This document shows, one piece after another, positions 8,179 to 16,313 of a DNA stretch of 64,000 bases. The DNA lies in the NCBI RefSeq assembly GCF_016925615.1, contig NZ_CP070499.1, forward strand, positions 3,720,001-3,784,000, in the 5' to 3' direction. Under the pieces are notes generated by a model. It was given only the letters and a program-made list of their open reading frames with translations. It searched no databases and was not told the origin of the DNA. Position 1 is the stretch's first letter. Every line of letters starts with the position of its first letter. The DNA is from Natronosporangium hydrolyticum. Lineage in GTDB: Bacteria > Actinomycetota > Actinomycetes > Mycobacteriales > Micromonosporaceae. The position numbers were made by a program, and so were the translations under genes.

Positions 8179-9942
8179 TCAGAGACCCTCGCACTGCCCG
8201 TACCCGCCCCCGGTGGCGGTGTTCGGCAACCCCTGCGAGGTCGGCGCCGGGTCGTTGTCCAGACAGGTCAAGGTGCCGATGATGGTGTTGCCGGCGACCA
8301 CCACCGGCTGATCGGCGGTGCCGCTGCCGACCACGCTCACCGAGCCGGTCACCTGGCTGCCGAGCAGCGTCACCTGCTGCGTCACCCCCGAACCCACGAT
8401 CGCGCCGGTAACCTGGGTGAGCGACAGATCCAGCACGGTCGCGCCGAGCGCCGAGACCGGGCCCTGCACCACCGCCGCGGTGGCTACCAGTCCGGCGCCG
8501 CTGGCGACATTCACCTCGCCGAGGATCTGCGCGCCGGCCGCCAGGCAGGTCACCCCTTCGTCGACCGACAACGGGCCGGCGTGCAGCCCGGCGACGGTCC
8601 GATCGCACACCACCGGTGCCGGATCCTCCGGTCCGGTGCCCGGCAACTGGAACGCGTAGGCCGACCCCTGGTTGGTCACTCCCGCCACCCGGGAGGTCCA
8701 GGCGCCCGCGAGCACGGTGTCACCGTCGAGCGCCACCGAAAACCCAAGTTGGTGGTTCCACTCGGCGTCGCTGGCGGTGAGCGTCGTCTCCTCCTGCCAC
8801 TCTCCCTCGCCGGCCACGAAGACGTACACCACGCCGTGGAGTTCGTTGGCGCGGGCGTCGCCGATCACCGCGGTGTCCCCCGCGGCGGATAGCGTCAACG
8901 CCCGACCGAACTCACTACCGGTGCCCGTGGCCGACCCGCGCAGGGCGGTCCGCTCCGTCCAGCCATCGCCGTCCGGGGTGAAGACATACACCGCACCACC
9001 GTCCGGCGCGTCGTAGGCCCCGACCAGGATGGTGTCCCCGGCGATCGCAACCGTGTTGCCGAACCGGTGCATCGCGCCGCCGTCGGCGGCGCGGAGGATC
9101 GTCCGCTCGACCCACTCGTCGCCTTCCCGGCTGAAGATGTACGCCTGGCCCTGGTAGTCGATGTCACCAACGTGCGCGAACTCGCCGCCCACCACCAGCG
9201 TCTGCCCGTCCGCGCTGAGCGCCACATCGGAGCCGAACAATCCCCAGGAGTGCCCGTCGCTGGCGGTCAACTGCGCCGACTCGGTCCACTCCCCGCCTTG
9301 CCGGGTGTAGACGTACACCCGGCCCTGCCGCACGGCGCCGCCCACCTCGGCGGCCTCCGCCGCGACCACAGCGGTCTGGCCATCGGCCGAGAGCGCCAAC
9401 GAGGTGCCGACGTAGTCGTTGCCGGCCTCGGCCGGCGCCAGCTTCGTCTGCTCTTGCCAGCCGTCGGCGCCCCGGGTGAACACGTAGGCACCGCGGTGCG
9501 ACTCGTCACCGATCAGCGCGGTGTCGCCGGCGAGCGCCACCGCCAGCCCGAACCGCCCCTGCGCGACGCCGTCTTCCGGGAGCAGCCGCTGCTGCTCGAC
9601 CCAGCCGGCATCGGTACGCGCGAACGCGTACACGGCCCCGTGGTTCTGGACCCCGGCGACGTTGACCTCGGGCGCGCCCACCAGGGCGGTGTCACCGTCG
9701 AGCGCCACCGCCCGGCCGAACAGGTCACCCTGTGCCCCGTCGGCCGCGGTCAGTTTGGTCTCCACCGGGGCGGCCGGCGAGCCCAGACCGTCGGCGCCCA
9801 GACCGTCGGCGCCCAAACCGTCGGCGCCCAGACCGTTGGCGGCGGCCGGGGCCGCTGCCAACGCGGTGAGCGGGACCGCGACCACCAGCGCGGCCAGGCC
9901 TGCGAGCCTCGACGCCGTGATACCTCTCCTGAACACGACCAT
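8179..9942 (-). CDS. Secreted FG-GAP-type beta-propeller repeat protein
   Basis: A 587-residue secreted protein. The ATG at 9942 gives a clean signal peptide (VVFRRGITASRLAGL, a hydrophobic core, then AAPAAANG) and is preceded by GAGAGGGG; the frame is open 78 bases further up but without these features. After a short GADGL repeat come about seven repeats of the type LTASDG-x-FG-x-VALDGDTALVGA...GAVYVF, the FG-GAP/integrin-like blades of a beta-propeller. The last about 150 residues are a repetitive beta-rich domain (LGATVLDLSLTQVTGAIVG) reminiscent of bactofilin-like beta-solenoids, ending with two cysteines. No membrane anchor is seen. Function is probably extracellular adhesion or scaffolding; substrate unknown. 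Confidence 0.82.
   Translation of the reverse strand: MVVFRRGITASRLAGLAALVVAVPLTALAAAPAAANGLGADGLGADGLGADGLGSPAAPVETKLTAADGAQGDLFGRAVALDGDTALVGAPEVNVAGVQNHGAVYAFARTDAGWVEQQRLLPEDGVAQGRFGLAVALAGDTALIGDESHRGAYVFTRGADGWQEQTKLAPAEAGNDYVGTSLALSADGQTAVVAAEAAEVGGAVRQGRVYVYTRQGGEWTESAQLTASDGHSWGLFGSDVALSADGQTLVVGGEFAHVGDIDYQGQAYIFSREGDEWVERTILRAADGGAMHRFGNTVAIAGDTILVGAYDAPDGGAVYVFTPDGDGWTERTALRGSATGTGSEFGRALTLSAAGDTAVIGDARANELHGVVYVFVAGEGEWQEETTLTASDAEWNHQLGFSVALDGDTVLAGAWTSRVAGVTNQGSAYAFQLPGTGPEDPAPVVCDRTVAGLHAGPLSVDEGVTCLAAGAQILGEVNVASGAGLVATAAVVQGPVSALGATVLDLSLTQVTGAIVGSGVTQQVTLLGSQVTGSVSVVGSGTADQPVVVAGNTIIGTLTCLDNDPAPTSQGLPNTATGGGYGQCEGL
9781..9840 (-). repeat. In-frame 15-bp tandem repeat, four units
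   Basis: The unit gcccagaccgtcggc occurs at 9781, 9796, 9811 and 9826; units 3 and 4 each have one substitution. It encodes the linker repeat LGADG right after the signal peptide of the FG-GAP protein. Confidence 0.93.
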
Positions 9943-10150
9943 CCCCTCTCGTTCCCTGGTCGCCACCACCGCCGCGCTGCCCGACGCGGCCCAATAGCCA
10001 CGGCTCTGACTGCTCAGCATGCGAAATTGCGCCGGCCGTAGCTATGGGTAGAACCGAGCATTCTTCGCCACCACCGTCAGCGCCACCACCCGACCGCTGA
10101 CGCTAGGTACCCGACCACCCCGACCTTCGCTGCACTATCCTCGGTTAGTT

Positions 10151-11383
10151 GTGGCTGACCCTCCCCCGACGACCTTGGACGACTACGCCGCCGACGCTTC
10201 GGTCCTCGGCGTCTACCAGCGGGTCTTCGCTGTGCTGGCGCGCGAATCCCACGCAATGGTGGAGTCCGCCGACTCGGTCGCGATCGACGAGGCGATCCTG
10301 GGGGCGTTCGCCGAAGCCGGCCCCACCGGGCTGGCGGTCGACCAGGTCGTCGCGGCGTGTTCCCGGTTCAGCCCGGCCCAGGTACGCCGCCGGTTCGCCG
10401 TCCTGCGCTCGTACCGGGCGGTCGAGAAGGCCAACGATCGGCCACACGAGCTCTACTATCGCGCCACCTTCGCCCCGTACGTGATGTTGCTGTTCCTGCG
10501 CCGGATCCGTGACTCCGGCGGGCAGGCCGAGCTGCACCGGCTGTTGTCGCTGGCGCGGATGTCGCTGGACGACCCGCAGGCGACCGAGGCAGACGCCCGT
10601 TCTCACCTGACCGAGATCACCAACGTGTTCCGGCTGCTGGCGAATCCGCTGATGCAGCTGGCCACGTCGGCGGCGATCGAGGAGCTGCGGGAGCAGGCGC
10701 GGCCGCTGTTGGGCAACAACGAGTTGCTGACCCAGGCGCAGGAGTACCACGATGCCGGGGCGCAGCGATGGCCGAACCTGCTGCCGCTCTGCGGACAGCT
10801 GCGGATGGCGCTGGCGGCCTACCGGGACGCGGTCAGCGCCGCGGCGCGGCGGCTGCTGACCCACGCCGGCAAGACCCGGGCGCTGGGGCTGCTGCCGCCC
10901 GAGCGGTGGCGCAGCTTCGCCCGGCACAGCGACGCTGCCACCCTCGCCGGGGCGCTGGATGGTCTGCTCTTCGACGCCCCGACACCGTTGGTCGGGGTGG
11001 AGGAGTTGTTGGACGCGGTCGAGGAAGGGCTGCAGACCGAAGGCAGCCGGCTGCCGCCGCCGCGGCCCCGGATCGACGACGGCCCGGGCCCGGCGACGCC
11101 GGACGGCGGCGACTCCGAGCGGGCGCGCCTGACCGCGATCGCCGAGGAGCTGCTCGCCGGCTCCCACCGGGTCGCGGTGGCGCCGCTGCTGGACAATGCC
11201 GGTGGCTGGCCAGCCGCCCGCCGGGTGCTCTCGCAGCTGACCGCGATCCATCACCGCGACGAACTTCCGTACGCGCTGACTTGGGGCGACGGGCTGCGGA
11301 TCGATCCGGAGGGGGCGCGGACCTGGGTGAGCGACGGCTGGTTCGGCCGGGTCGAACCGGCGGCGGGAGGTGACGACCGGTGA
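10151..11383 (+). CDS. Kleisin-like (MukF/MksF/JetA-type) subunit of an SMC complex
   Basis: A 410-residue soluble protein, first gene of a four-gene SMC operon. Residues about 47-105 form a winged helix (DEAILGAFAEAG, VDQVVAACSRFSPAQVRRRFAVL, HELYYRATF) and are followed by a long mostly helical region (about 110-310) like the neck-binding bundle of MukF. A linker rich in Pro/Gly/Asp (about 305-330) leads to a second winged-helix-like domain (LPYALTWGDGLRIDPEGARTWV). Winged helix, helical bundle, linker, winged helix is the layout of bacterial kleisins that bridge two SMC heads. GTG at 10151 has no ribosome binding site; a TATCCT box at 10136-10141 would give a nearly leaderless mRNA. The stop overlaps the next start by 4 bases. 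The kleisin assignment is inferred from layout and operon. Confidence 0.6.
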   Translation: MADPPPTTLDDYAADASVLGVYQRVFAVLARESHAMVESADSVAIDEAILGAFAEAGPTGLAVDQVVAACSRFSPAQVRRRFAVLRSYRAVEKANDRPHELYYRATFAPYVMLLFLRRIRDSGGQAELHRLLSLARMSLDDPQATEADARSHLTEITNVFRLLANPLMQLATSAAIEELREQARPLLGNNELLTQAQEYHDAGAQRWPNLLPLCGQLRMALAAYRDAVSAAARRLLTHAGKTRALGLLPPERWRSFARHSDAATLAGALDGLLFDAPTPLVGVEELLDAVEEGLQTEGSRLPPPRPRIDDGPGPATPDGGDSERARLTAIAEELLAGSHRVAVAPLLDNAGGWPAARRVLSQLTAIHHRDELPYALTWGDGLRIDPEGARTWVSDGWFGRVEPAAGGDDR

Positions 11384-11931
11384 CCGAACGGGAGACTGCG
11401 CAGGCGTGGGCCAAGGTGCGCTCGGGCGGTCCGCAGCGGGTGCCGCCCGGCGGCCAGACCCCGCTCGGGGTGCGGCGGCTGGTGACGGAGGACGCGCAGG
11501 CCGCCTGGCTGCTGCCGGAGCTTCCGGAGTCGGCCGGTCCGGCGGTGCTGGCCGAGTACGGCCTGCCCGGCAACGCCCTGACCGACCCCAGAGGATCGTT
11601 GCGGGCGCTCGCGGCCTGTCTTCGCTGCTGCTGGGTCGACCCCGGCGACGAGATCTGGCCGGGCGTGCCGGCGCCGCTGCCGGAGGTGGCGGCGGTCTTC
11701 GCCCAGCTGACCCCGGGCCGGGACCAGCCGACCCGGCACCGGACGTTGCTCGGCGGGATCCGGCGGCTGGCCGCCGCTGGCTGGCTACGTTTCGACGAAC
11801 GGACCCGGACGGTGCGGCTGGGGCCGCGAGTGGCCGCCTGGAGCCCGCTGGAGCTGAGCACGTTGCGGGAACTGTGGCGGATGATCCCGGCGGCCACCGG
11901 GCAGCAACCATCGGCAGGAGCCGCCCGGTGA
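11380..11931 (+). CDS. Small winged-helix, KITE-like subunit A of the SMC complex
   Basis: A 183-residue protein that I do not recognise by sequence. Its C-terminal half has the helix-helix-wing pattern of a winged helix (TRHRTLLGGIRRLAAAGWLRF, then DERTRTVRLGPRVAAW), and the N-terminal half is predicted helical with a GLPGNALTDPRGSLRALAACL segment. Size, position between kleisin-like and ATPase genes, and 4-base overlaps on both sides (GTGA with the previous gene, GTGA with the next) fit a KITE-type accessory subunit such as MukE/MksE/ScpB. It shows no obvious similarity to the next gene product, so the two are not a recent duplication. Confidence 0.5.
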   Translation: MTERETAQAWAKVRSGGPQRVPPGGQTPLGVRRLVTEDAQAAWLLPELPESAGPAVLAEYGLPGNALTDPRGSLRALAACLRCCWVDPGDEIWPGVPAPLPEVAAVFAQLTPGRDQPTRHRTLLGGIRRLAAAGWLRFDERTRTVRLGPRVAAWSPLELSTLRELWRMIPAATGQQPSAGAAR

Positions 11932-12575
11932 GCCGGCATCCGCTCTTCGACCAGGTGCTCGGCCAGCTCAGCGACCGGCATCGGGAGCAGGTCGAGGCGG
12001 CCTTCGCGCTGCTGGAGCACAGTAACGAACCGGTACATCGGCAGCACCTACCGGCGCTCGAGGACGCCAACGCGCGGGCCGGGCTCGCGGAGCTGCTGCG
12101 CCGCACCGGTCGCACCCTGGTCGCGGTGGACGGCGGTCTACACTGGACATCCGGGTACGACGACGCGGTCGTCGCCGAGCTGACCGAGGCCGGCTGGCAG
12201 CCCTTACCCGAGATCGACCGAGCGGTGCTGGTGCTGGTGCTCGTCCACTCAGTGGCGATTCCGCGCAGCGAGGAACAGCTCGCCGCCGACGCCTGGCTGA
12301 GCCCGTACCCGACGCCGACCGCCGAGATTCTACGCCGCAGCAAACTTCCCACCACGGAAGCGAAAGCCGCGCTCAGTCGGCTCACCGCGACCGGGCTGAT
12401 CAAGCTGGCGCGGGGCGGCGACACCGACGGCGGCTACGTTCCCGGCCCGCAGCTGCTGCGACTCACCCCGGCCGCTCGGGAACGACTGCAAGACCAGCTG
12501 ATCCTGTGCGCCGCCCCCGACCATCCGCTCGCCGCCGCGATCCGCGACCGGCGACGCCAGCTCCCGAAAGGCTGA
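11928..12575 (+). CDS. Tandem winged-helix, KITE-like (MukE/MksE-type) subunit B of the SMC complex
   Basis: A 215-residue protein. The GTG at 11928 overlaps the previous stop by four bases and is preceded by GCAGGAG. Two winged-helix-like units are visible: one around residues 40-90 (LAELLRRTGRTLVAVDGGLHW) and one around 100-185 (LAADAWLSPYPTPTAEILRR, TEAKAALSRLTATGLIKL, DTDGGYVPGPQLLRLTP). Two winged helices in about 200 residues is the KITE architecture of MukE, MksE/JetB and ScpB, which bind the kleisin middle region. The short charged tail RDRRRQLPKG ends the protein. The ATPase gene starts six bases after its stop. Confidence 0.55.
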   Translation: MSRHPLFDQVLGQLSDRHREQVEAAFALLEHSNEPVHRQHLPALEDANARAGLAELLRRTGRTLVAVDGGLHWTSGYDDAVVAELTEAGWQPLPEIDRAVLVLVLVHSVAIPRSEEQLAADAWLSPYPTPTAEILRRSKLPTTEAKAALSRLTATGLIKLARGGDTDGGYVPGPQLLRLTPAARERLQDQLILCAAPDHPLAAAIRDRRRQLPKG

Positions 12576-12581
12576 CCCCAG

Positions 12582-15500
12582 GTGCCCGCTTCCGCAACCC
12601 AGTCCGCCGAAGGCGAGGAGCCGTACGACATCGTCGGCAACCGGGTCCTCATCGGGGTCCAGATGGTCAACATCTCCCGGCTCTCCACCCACCCGGTGCC
12701 GATCACCACCCGTGGCCTGATCACCGTCGCCGGGCAGGGGCCCACCGACTCCAACGGCGCCGGGAAGTCGTCGTTCATCGCCGGGCTGAGCCTGCTCCAC
12801 GCCGACGACCAGTGGCGGCTGCAGTCCGGGGCACAGGCCGCGGCGGAGCTACTCTTCACCGCCGAGCTGGCCGGCCACGAATCGATGCACGCCAACGCCG
12901 ACCGGGGTTACCTGATCGGGGTCTTCGCGCCGCCCGAGGTCGAGGACCCGGCCGACCTGGCGGACGCGGTGCTCACGATCTGGCTACGGATCAACCGGCA
13001 GAGCCCTCACCTGGAGCTACGGTGGGCGAACCGGCTGCATCTCGCGTACGGCGAGACCGAGAACGAACGCGCCGCCGGCGCCGACCAGCTGTGGGAGGCG
13101 CTACCGCGCAGCAATGGCCGCACCGACCTGCGCGCCAACCGGCTCAGCCGGACCCTGTACGGCGAGACCGTCCGCTGTGTCTCGTTCCTGTCTACCTCGG
13201 TCCGGGCCAGCCTGACCGCCAACCTGCTGGCCCAGCCACTCAACGAACTCACCCCGGAGCGGATCTTCGACGCGATCGGCGCGCTCACCGGGCTGACCGG
13301 GGAGGTCGAACAGGAGCAGAAAGCCCGGGCCGAAGAGCACCGGCAGGCCACCGACGCCGAACGGGCCCGCGAAGACTTCGAAAGCTGGGGCGCTCGGATG
13401 AGCACTGTCGAGGCGGGCATCCAGGCGCGGGAACGAGCCCGCTCGGCGCTGGACGAGGCGCAGCAGCGGTGGCGCAGCCGCTGCGCCCGATGGCTGGTCG
13501 ACGGAGTCGCCGAAACCGAGAACCTCGCCGCAGACCAGGCCATGCTGGAGCAGACCATCGCGGGCCTCGACGAACAGATCGCCGCGCTCGGCACCGAACT
13601 GGCCCGACTCACCGACGACGAGACCTTCCAACGCAGCTGCCAACAGCGGATCGACGCGTACCATCAGCTCAAATCGCAGGAAGAAAACCTGACCACCACC
13701 GTCAACCAGGCGCTGGGCAGCATCGAACCGCTGCGGACACAGCAACGGCGGCTGATGACGCAGGCCGAGGAGGCCGACGGGCTGACCCTCGACGAGGCGA
13801 CCGCCGCCGTCGCCAAAGCCGACCAGGCCGTCGACGAGGCGCAGCAGGCCAAGGGCATCGCCGCCGCCGCGCACACCGACGCGAAGCGACGGCTCGCCGC
13901 GGCCGAACGCGGCGAGGACATCGCCGCCGCCCAGGTCCACCGGCTCCGGTCCGCAGAGATCCTGGCGGCGCCGCTGGTCGACGTGGTGACGTTGACCGAC
14001 GCGCAACGGTCGGTGTGGGAGGCGCGCCTGCTGCCCTACCGGGCAGCGGTAGTGGTGCCGGCGGAGGCGGCGGCCCGCGCCGGTGAACTCCTCGCCGACC
14101 AGCCCGGATCACTGCTGGTGCACGCCGACCCGGCCGGGCACCGGCCGACCGGCCCGGCCTGCGACCTGCCCGGCAGCGCCGAACCCGAGCTGCCGCTCCA
14201 CCGGTTCCTCACCGCCCTCGCCGACCGGGCCGGGGCGGAGCCGTCCGCCGTAGACACCGTCGCCGGAGTCGCCGCGGTGAGCGGCTTCCCGGAGCCGGTG
14301 ACCGGCCGCACCGGCCGGATCCAGCAGGCCCAGGCGGCGCTCGACACCGCCGCGCAGGCCGCGCAGCTCGCCGACGACGACCTCGCCGCCGCCCAGGCGG
14401 GCCGCGACCGGGCCCGGCGGCGGCAGGCCGCCGCCGAGGCGGGCTGGCAAGCCGAAAACCTAGCCGAACAGATCGAACAGATCCGCGCCGAAGTCGAACG
14501 CCAACAGGACGAGCTGCGGCAACTGGCGGGCCCGCTGGCGACCGCCCAACACGACTTCGACGAGGCGAAGGCGGAGCAGCGTTCCCGCGACGGCCAACTC
14601 GCCCACGTCAAGGAACGCCGCGCCGCGCTGGAACGGGAGGCCCAGGCGGCCACCCTGCGGTGGCGGGACAACGCCATCCGGCGCGACGACCTCGACCTGC
14701 CGGCCCGGCACACCGCCTGGGGCGGCACCGTGGCCGAGGCGGAGCAGCACCTCCTCCAACTCAGCGAACGGGAACAGACCCAGCCGCTGAGTGAGTGGGA
14801 CGAGCTGGCCGAAACCCTCAGCGACAGTGCCCGGCACGCATGCTTCCCGCCCGGCACCCCGGCCGAGGAACTCCCCGAAGAGCTGCGGCTGCTCGATGAG
14901 CAACGCCGCTCCCGCCGCGGCGCCGACCGGATTTCGCTGATCCCCACGCTGCTGCGCATCCTGGGCACTTATCTGGAGCAGTACGCCCAGGTCGACCAGC
15001 AACAGCAGACAGAGATCACCCGGCAGCGGGCGGAGAAGGCCGCCACCCTGCACAGCGCCGAATCCCACCTCGCCGAGGCGCAACAGGCAACCCAGGCGCT
15101 CCGCGGCACCATCGCCAGCGCCATCAAGGCCAAACTGAAACAGGTGTCGCAAGAGTTCGACCGGATCGACAAAGCGTACGGCGGTTACGGCGGCGCCCTC
15201 GACTACCCGGAGCCGGAGCCACCGGCCGACCCGGAGAAGCCGTGGCGATGGTCGGTCACCCCGAAGTGGCGGCGCGGCGAGGGCAAACCACTGTCGTCGT
15301 ACCGGCTGCGGGGCAACACCGCCCAGATGGACGACAAGGCCGTGAAGCTGGTCTGCGCCGCGGCGCTCGCCGGCAGCGCCGACCGGCCGCTGCTGCTGGT
15401 CCTCGACGAGCTCGGCCGCAACCTCGGCGCCGCCCACCGCCGCGACGCGGTCGCCCTGTTCGAAAACATCGGCCGGGATCGGGCGATCAGCGTGGTCGGT

Positions 15501-15686
15501 GCGCTCCAGGACGACATGGAACGCTACGCGGTCGGCGCCTCCAGTCTCTACATCAAACTCCGGCGTACCTCCGATACGTTGCCGTACAACCAGGCGCCGG
15601 TGGTCGTCGGCAGCGAAACCAACCAGGGACGGGTAGCGCTACTGTCACAGTGGCTCGCTTCATACCGGCCGGAGCCGCTGCCGTGA
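12582..15686 (+). CDS. SMC-like (MukB/MksB/JetC-type) coiled-coil ATPase
   Basis: A 1034-residue protein with split ATPase halves at the ends. Walker A is DSNGAGKSS at residues 56-64; Walker B is LLLVLDE at 937-943 with the catalytic glutamate E943. Between them are two long Ala/Glu/Gln-rich coiled-coil stretches (about 240-455 and 585-865) separated by a globular, hinge-like segment (about 460-575; LLPYRAAVVVPAEAAARAGELL). This is the SMC/Rad50/MukB plan, with the modest length of MksB/JetC proteins. The place where an ABC signature should be holds GNTAQMDD (911-918) instead of LSGG or LSTG. GTG at 12582 has AAAGG ten bases upstream. It closes the four-gene operon; no nuclease gene follows. 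Role in chromosome organisation or anti-plasmid/phage defence is inference. Confidence 0.8.
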   Translation: MPASATQSAEGEEPYDIVGNRVLIGVQMVNISRLSTHPVPITTRGLITVAGQGPTDSNGAGKSSFIAGLSLLHADDQWRLQSGAQAAAELLFTAELAGHESMHANADRGYLIGVFAPPEVEDPADLADAVLTIWLRINRQSPHLELRWANRLHLAYGETENERAAGADQLWEALPRSNGRTDLRANRLSRTLYGETVRCVSFLSTSVRASLTANLLAQPLNELTPERIFDAIGALTGLTGEVEQEQKARAEEHRQATDAERAREDFESWGARMSTVEAGIQARERARSALDEAQQRWRSRCARWLVDGVAETENLAADQAMLEQTIAGLDEQIAALGTELARLTDDETFQRSCQQRIDAYHQLKSQEENLTTTVNQALGSIEPLRTQQRRLMTQAEEADGLTLDEATAAVAKADQAVDEAQQAKGIAAAAHTDAKRRLAAAERGEDIAAAQVHRLRSAEILAAPLVDVVTLTDAQRSVWEARLLPYRAAVVVPAEAAARAGELLADQPGSLLVHADPAGHRPTGPACDLPGSAEPELPLHRFLTALADRAGAEPSAVDTVAGVAAVSGFPEPVTGRTGRIQQAQAALDTAAQAAQLADDDLAAAQAGRDRARRRQAAAEAGWQAENLAEQIEQIRAEVERQQDELRQLAGPLATAQHDFDEAKAEQRSRDGQLAHVKERRAALEREAQAATLRWRDNAIRRDDLDLPARHTAWGGTVAEAEQHLLQLSEREQTQPLSEWDELAETLSDSARHACFPPGTPAEELPEELRLLDEQRRSRRGADRISLIPTLLRILGTYLEQYAQVDQQQQTEITRQRAEKAATLHSAESHLAEAQQATQALRGTIASAIKAKLKQVSQEFDRIDKAYGGYGGALDYPEPEPPADPEKPWRWSVTPKWRRGEGKPLSSYRLRGNTAQMDDKAVKLVCAAALAGSADRPLLLVLDELGRNLGAAHRRDAVALFENIGRDRAISVVGALQDDMERYAVGASSLYIKLRRTSDTLPYNQAPVVVGSETNQGRVALLSQWLASYRPEPLP

Positions 15687-15704
15687 CCGGAGCCGCTGCC
15701 GTGA
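15669..15704 (+). repeat. 18-bp tandem duplication across the SMC gene stop codon
   Basis: Two identical 18-base copies of ccggagccgctgccgtga lie at 15669-15686 and 15687-15704. The first copy holds the last codons and the TGA stop of the ATPase gene; the second copy is untranslated, so the C-terminus is unchanged by the duplication. Confidence 0.9.
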
Positions 15705-15713
15705 CCGGAGGTC

Positions 15714-16244
15714 TCAGCCGTTGTGGGCTCGGTGCCGGGCGGGGCGTCCCACCGCCTCGGTGTGGTGGAGCAACTCGGTGACTATCTGTTCGAGCGGGCG
15801 CGCGGTGTCGATGACCAGCCCCGCCCCGCGGCGCAGCAGCGGTTCGATCGCTTCCTTCAGCGCCAGCGTGTGGCTCAGCTGATCCGGATCTTTGCCGAAG
15901 GAGTTGTTGGTCCGGGTCGTCAGCCGCTCCACCATGACCTCCGCCGGCGCCGTAAGCAGCACGATGTGGTCGAACTGCGGGTAGAACTTGACCTGGTTCG
16001 GGGCGCACCCGGCGATGAAGAGCGGCCCGGAGCCGGCGGCGGCCAGCAGCTCACCGACGCGGTCCTCCCGCCACACCCAGTCCTGCCCGCGCCCCAGCCC
16101 GGTCAGCTCCTCCCGCGGCGCGCTCACCGACTGCGAAAAGTCGGGGTGATCCACGTCGACGGCGCGATAGCCACGGGCCACCAACTCGGCGACCAGGGTT
16201 GACTTGCCGGTGCCGGACATCCCGGTCAGGAGGACACGTTTCAT
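15714..16244 (-). CDS. P-loop nucleotide kinase / AAA-family ATPase
   Basis: A 176-residue cytosolic protein. GMSGTGKST (residues 8-16) is a Walker A motif directly after a strand, followed by YRAVDVDHPDF, as in shikimate-kinase or adenylate-kinase-like P-loop kinases. Later segments FIAGCAPNQVKFYPQFDHIVLL and AEVMVERLTTRTNNSFGK resemble the core and lid of small-molecule kinases. Phosphate acceptor unknown. It converges with the SMC operon, 27 bases apart, and is unlikely to belong to it. Confidence 0.8.
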   Translation of the reverse strand: MKRVLLTGMSGTGKSTLVAELVARGYRAVDVDHPDFSQSVSAPREELTGLGRGQDWVWREDRVGELLAAAGSGPLFIAGCAPNQVKFYPQFDHIVLLTAPAEVMVERLTTRTNNSFGKDPDQLSHTLALKEAIEPLLRRGAGLVIDTARPLEQIVTELLHHTEAVGRPARHRAHNG

Positions 16245-16313
16245 CCGGTCAACCTAGTATGCCGTGCCGAACACCGTAACCCGGGATCCGGATTACCCAC
16301 CATCCGGCGACCA

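Noticed and set aside
8179-8300. Sortase anchor in the FG-GAP protein (LPNTA near the C-terminus)
   Set aside because: No hydrophobic segment or basic tail follows LPNTA, so it is unlikely to be a sorting signal.
10145-12424. Long open frame on the minus strand opposite the SMC operon
   Set aside because: Its protein is Ser/Pro/Arg-rich low complexity, typical of the antisense of GC-rich genes; the plus strand has clear domain patterns.
10151-15686. Ordinary Wadjet (JetABCD) system
   Set aside because: No JetD/MksG-like Toprim gene is present, there is an extra winged-helix gene, and the signature motif differs; kept as SMC-like with unknown subtype.
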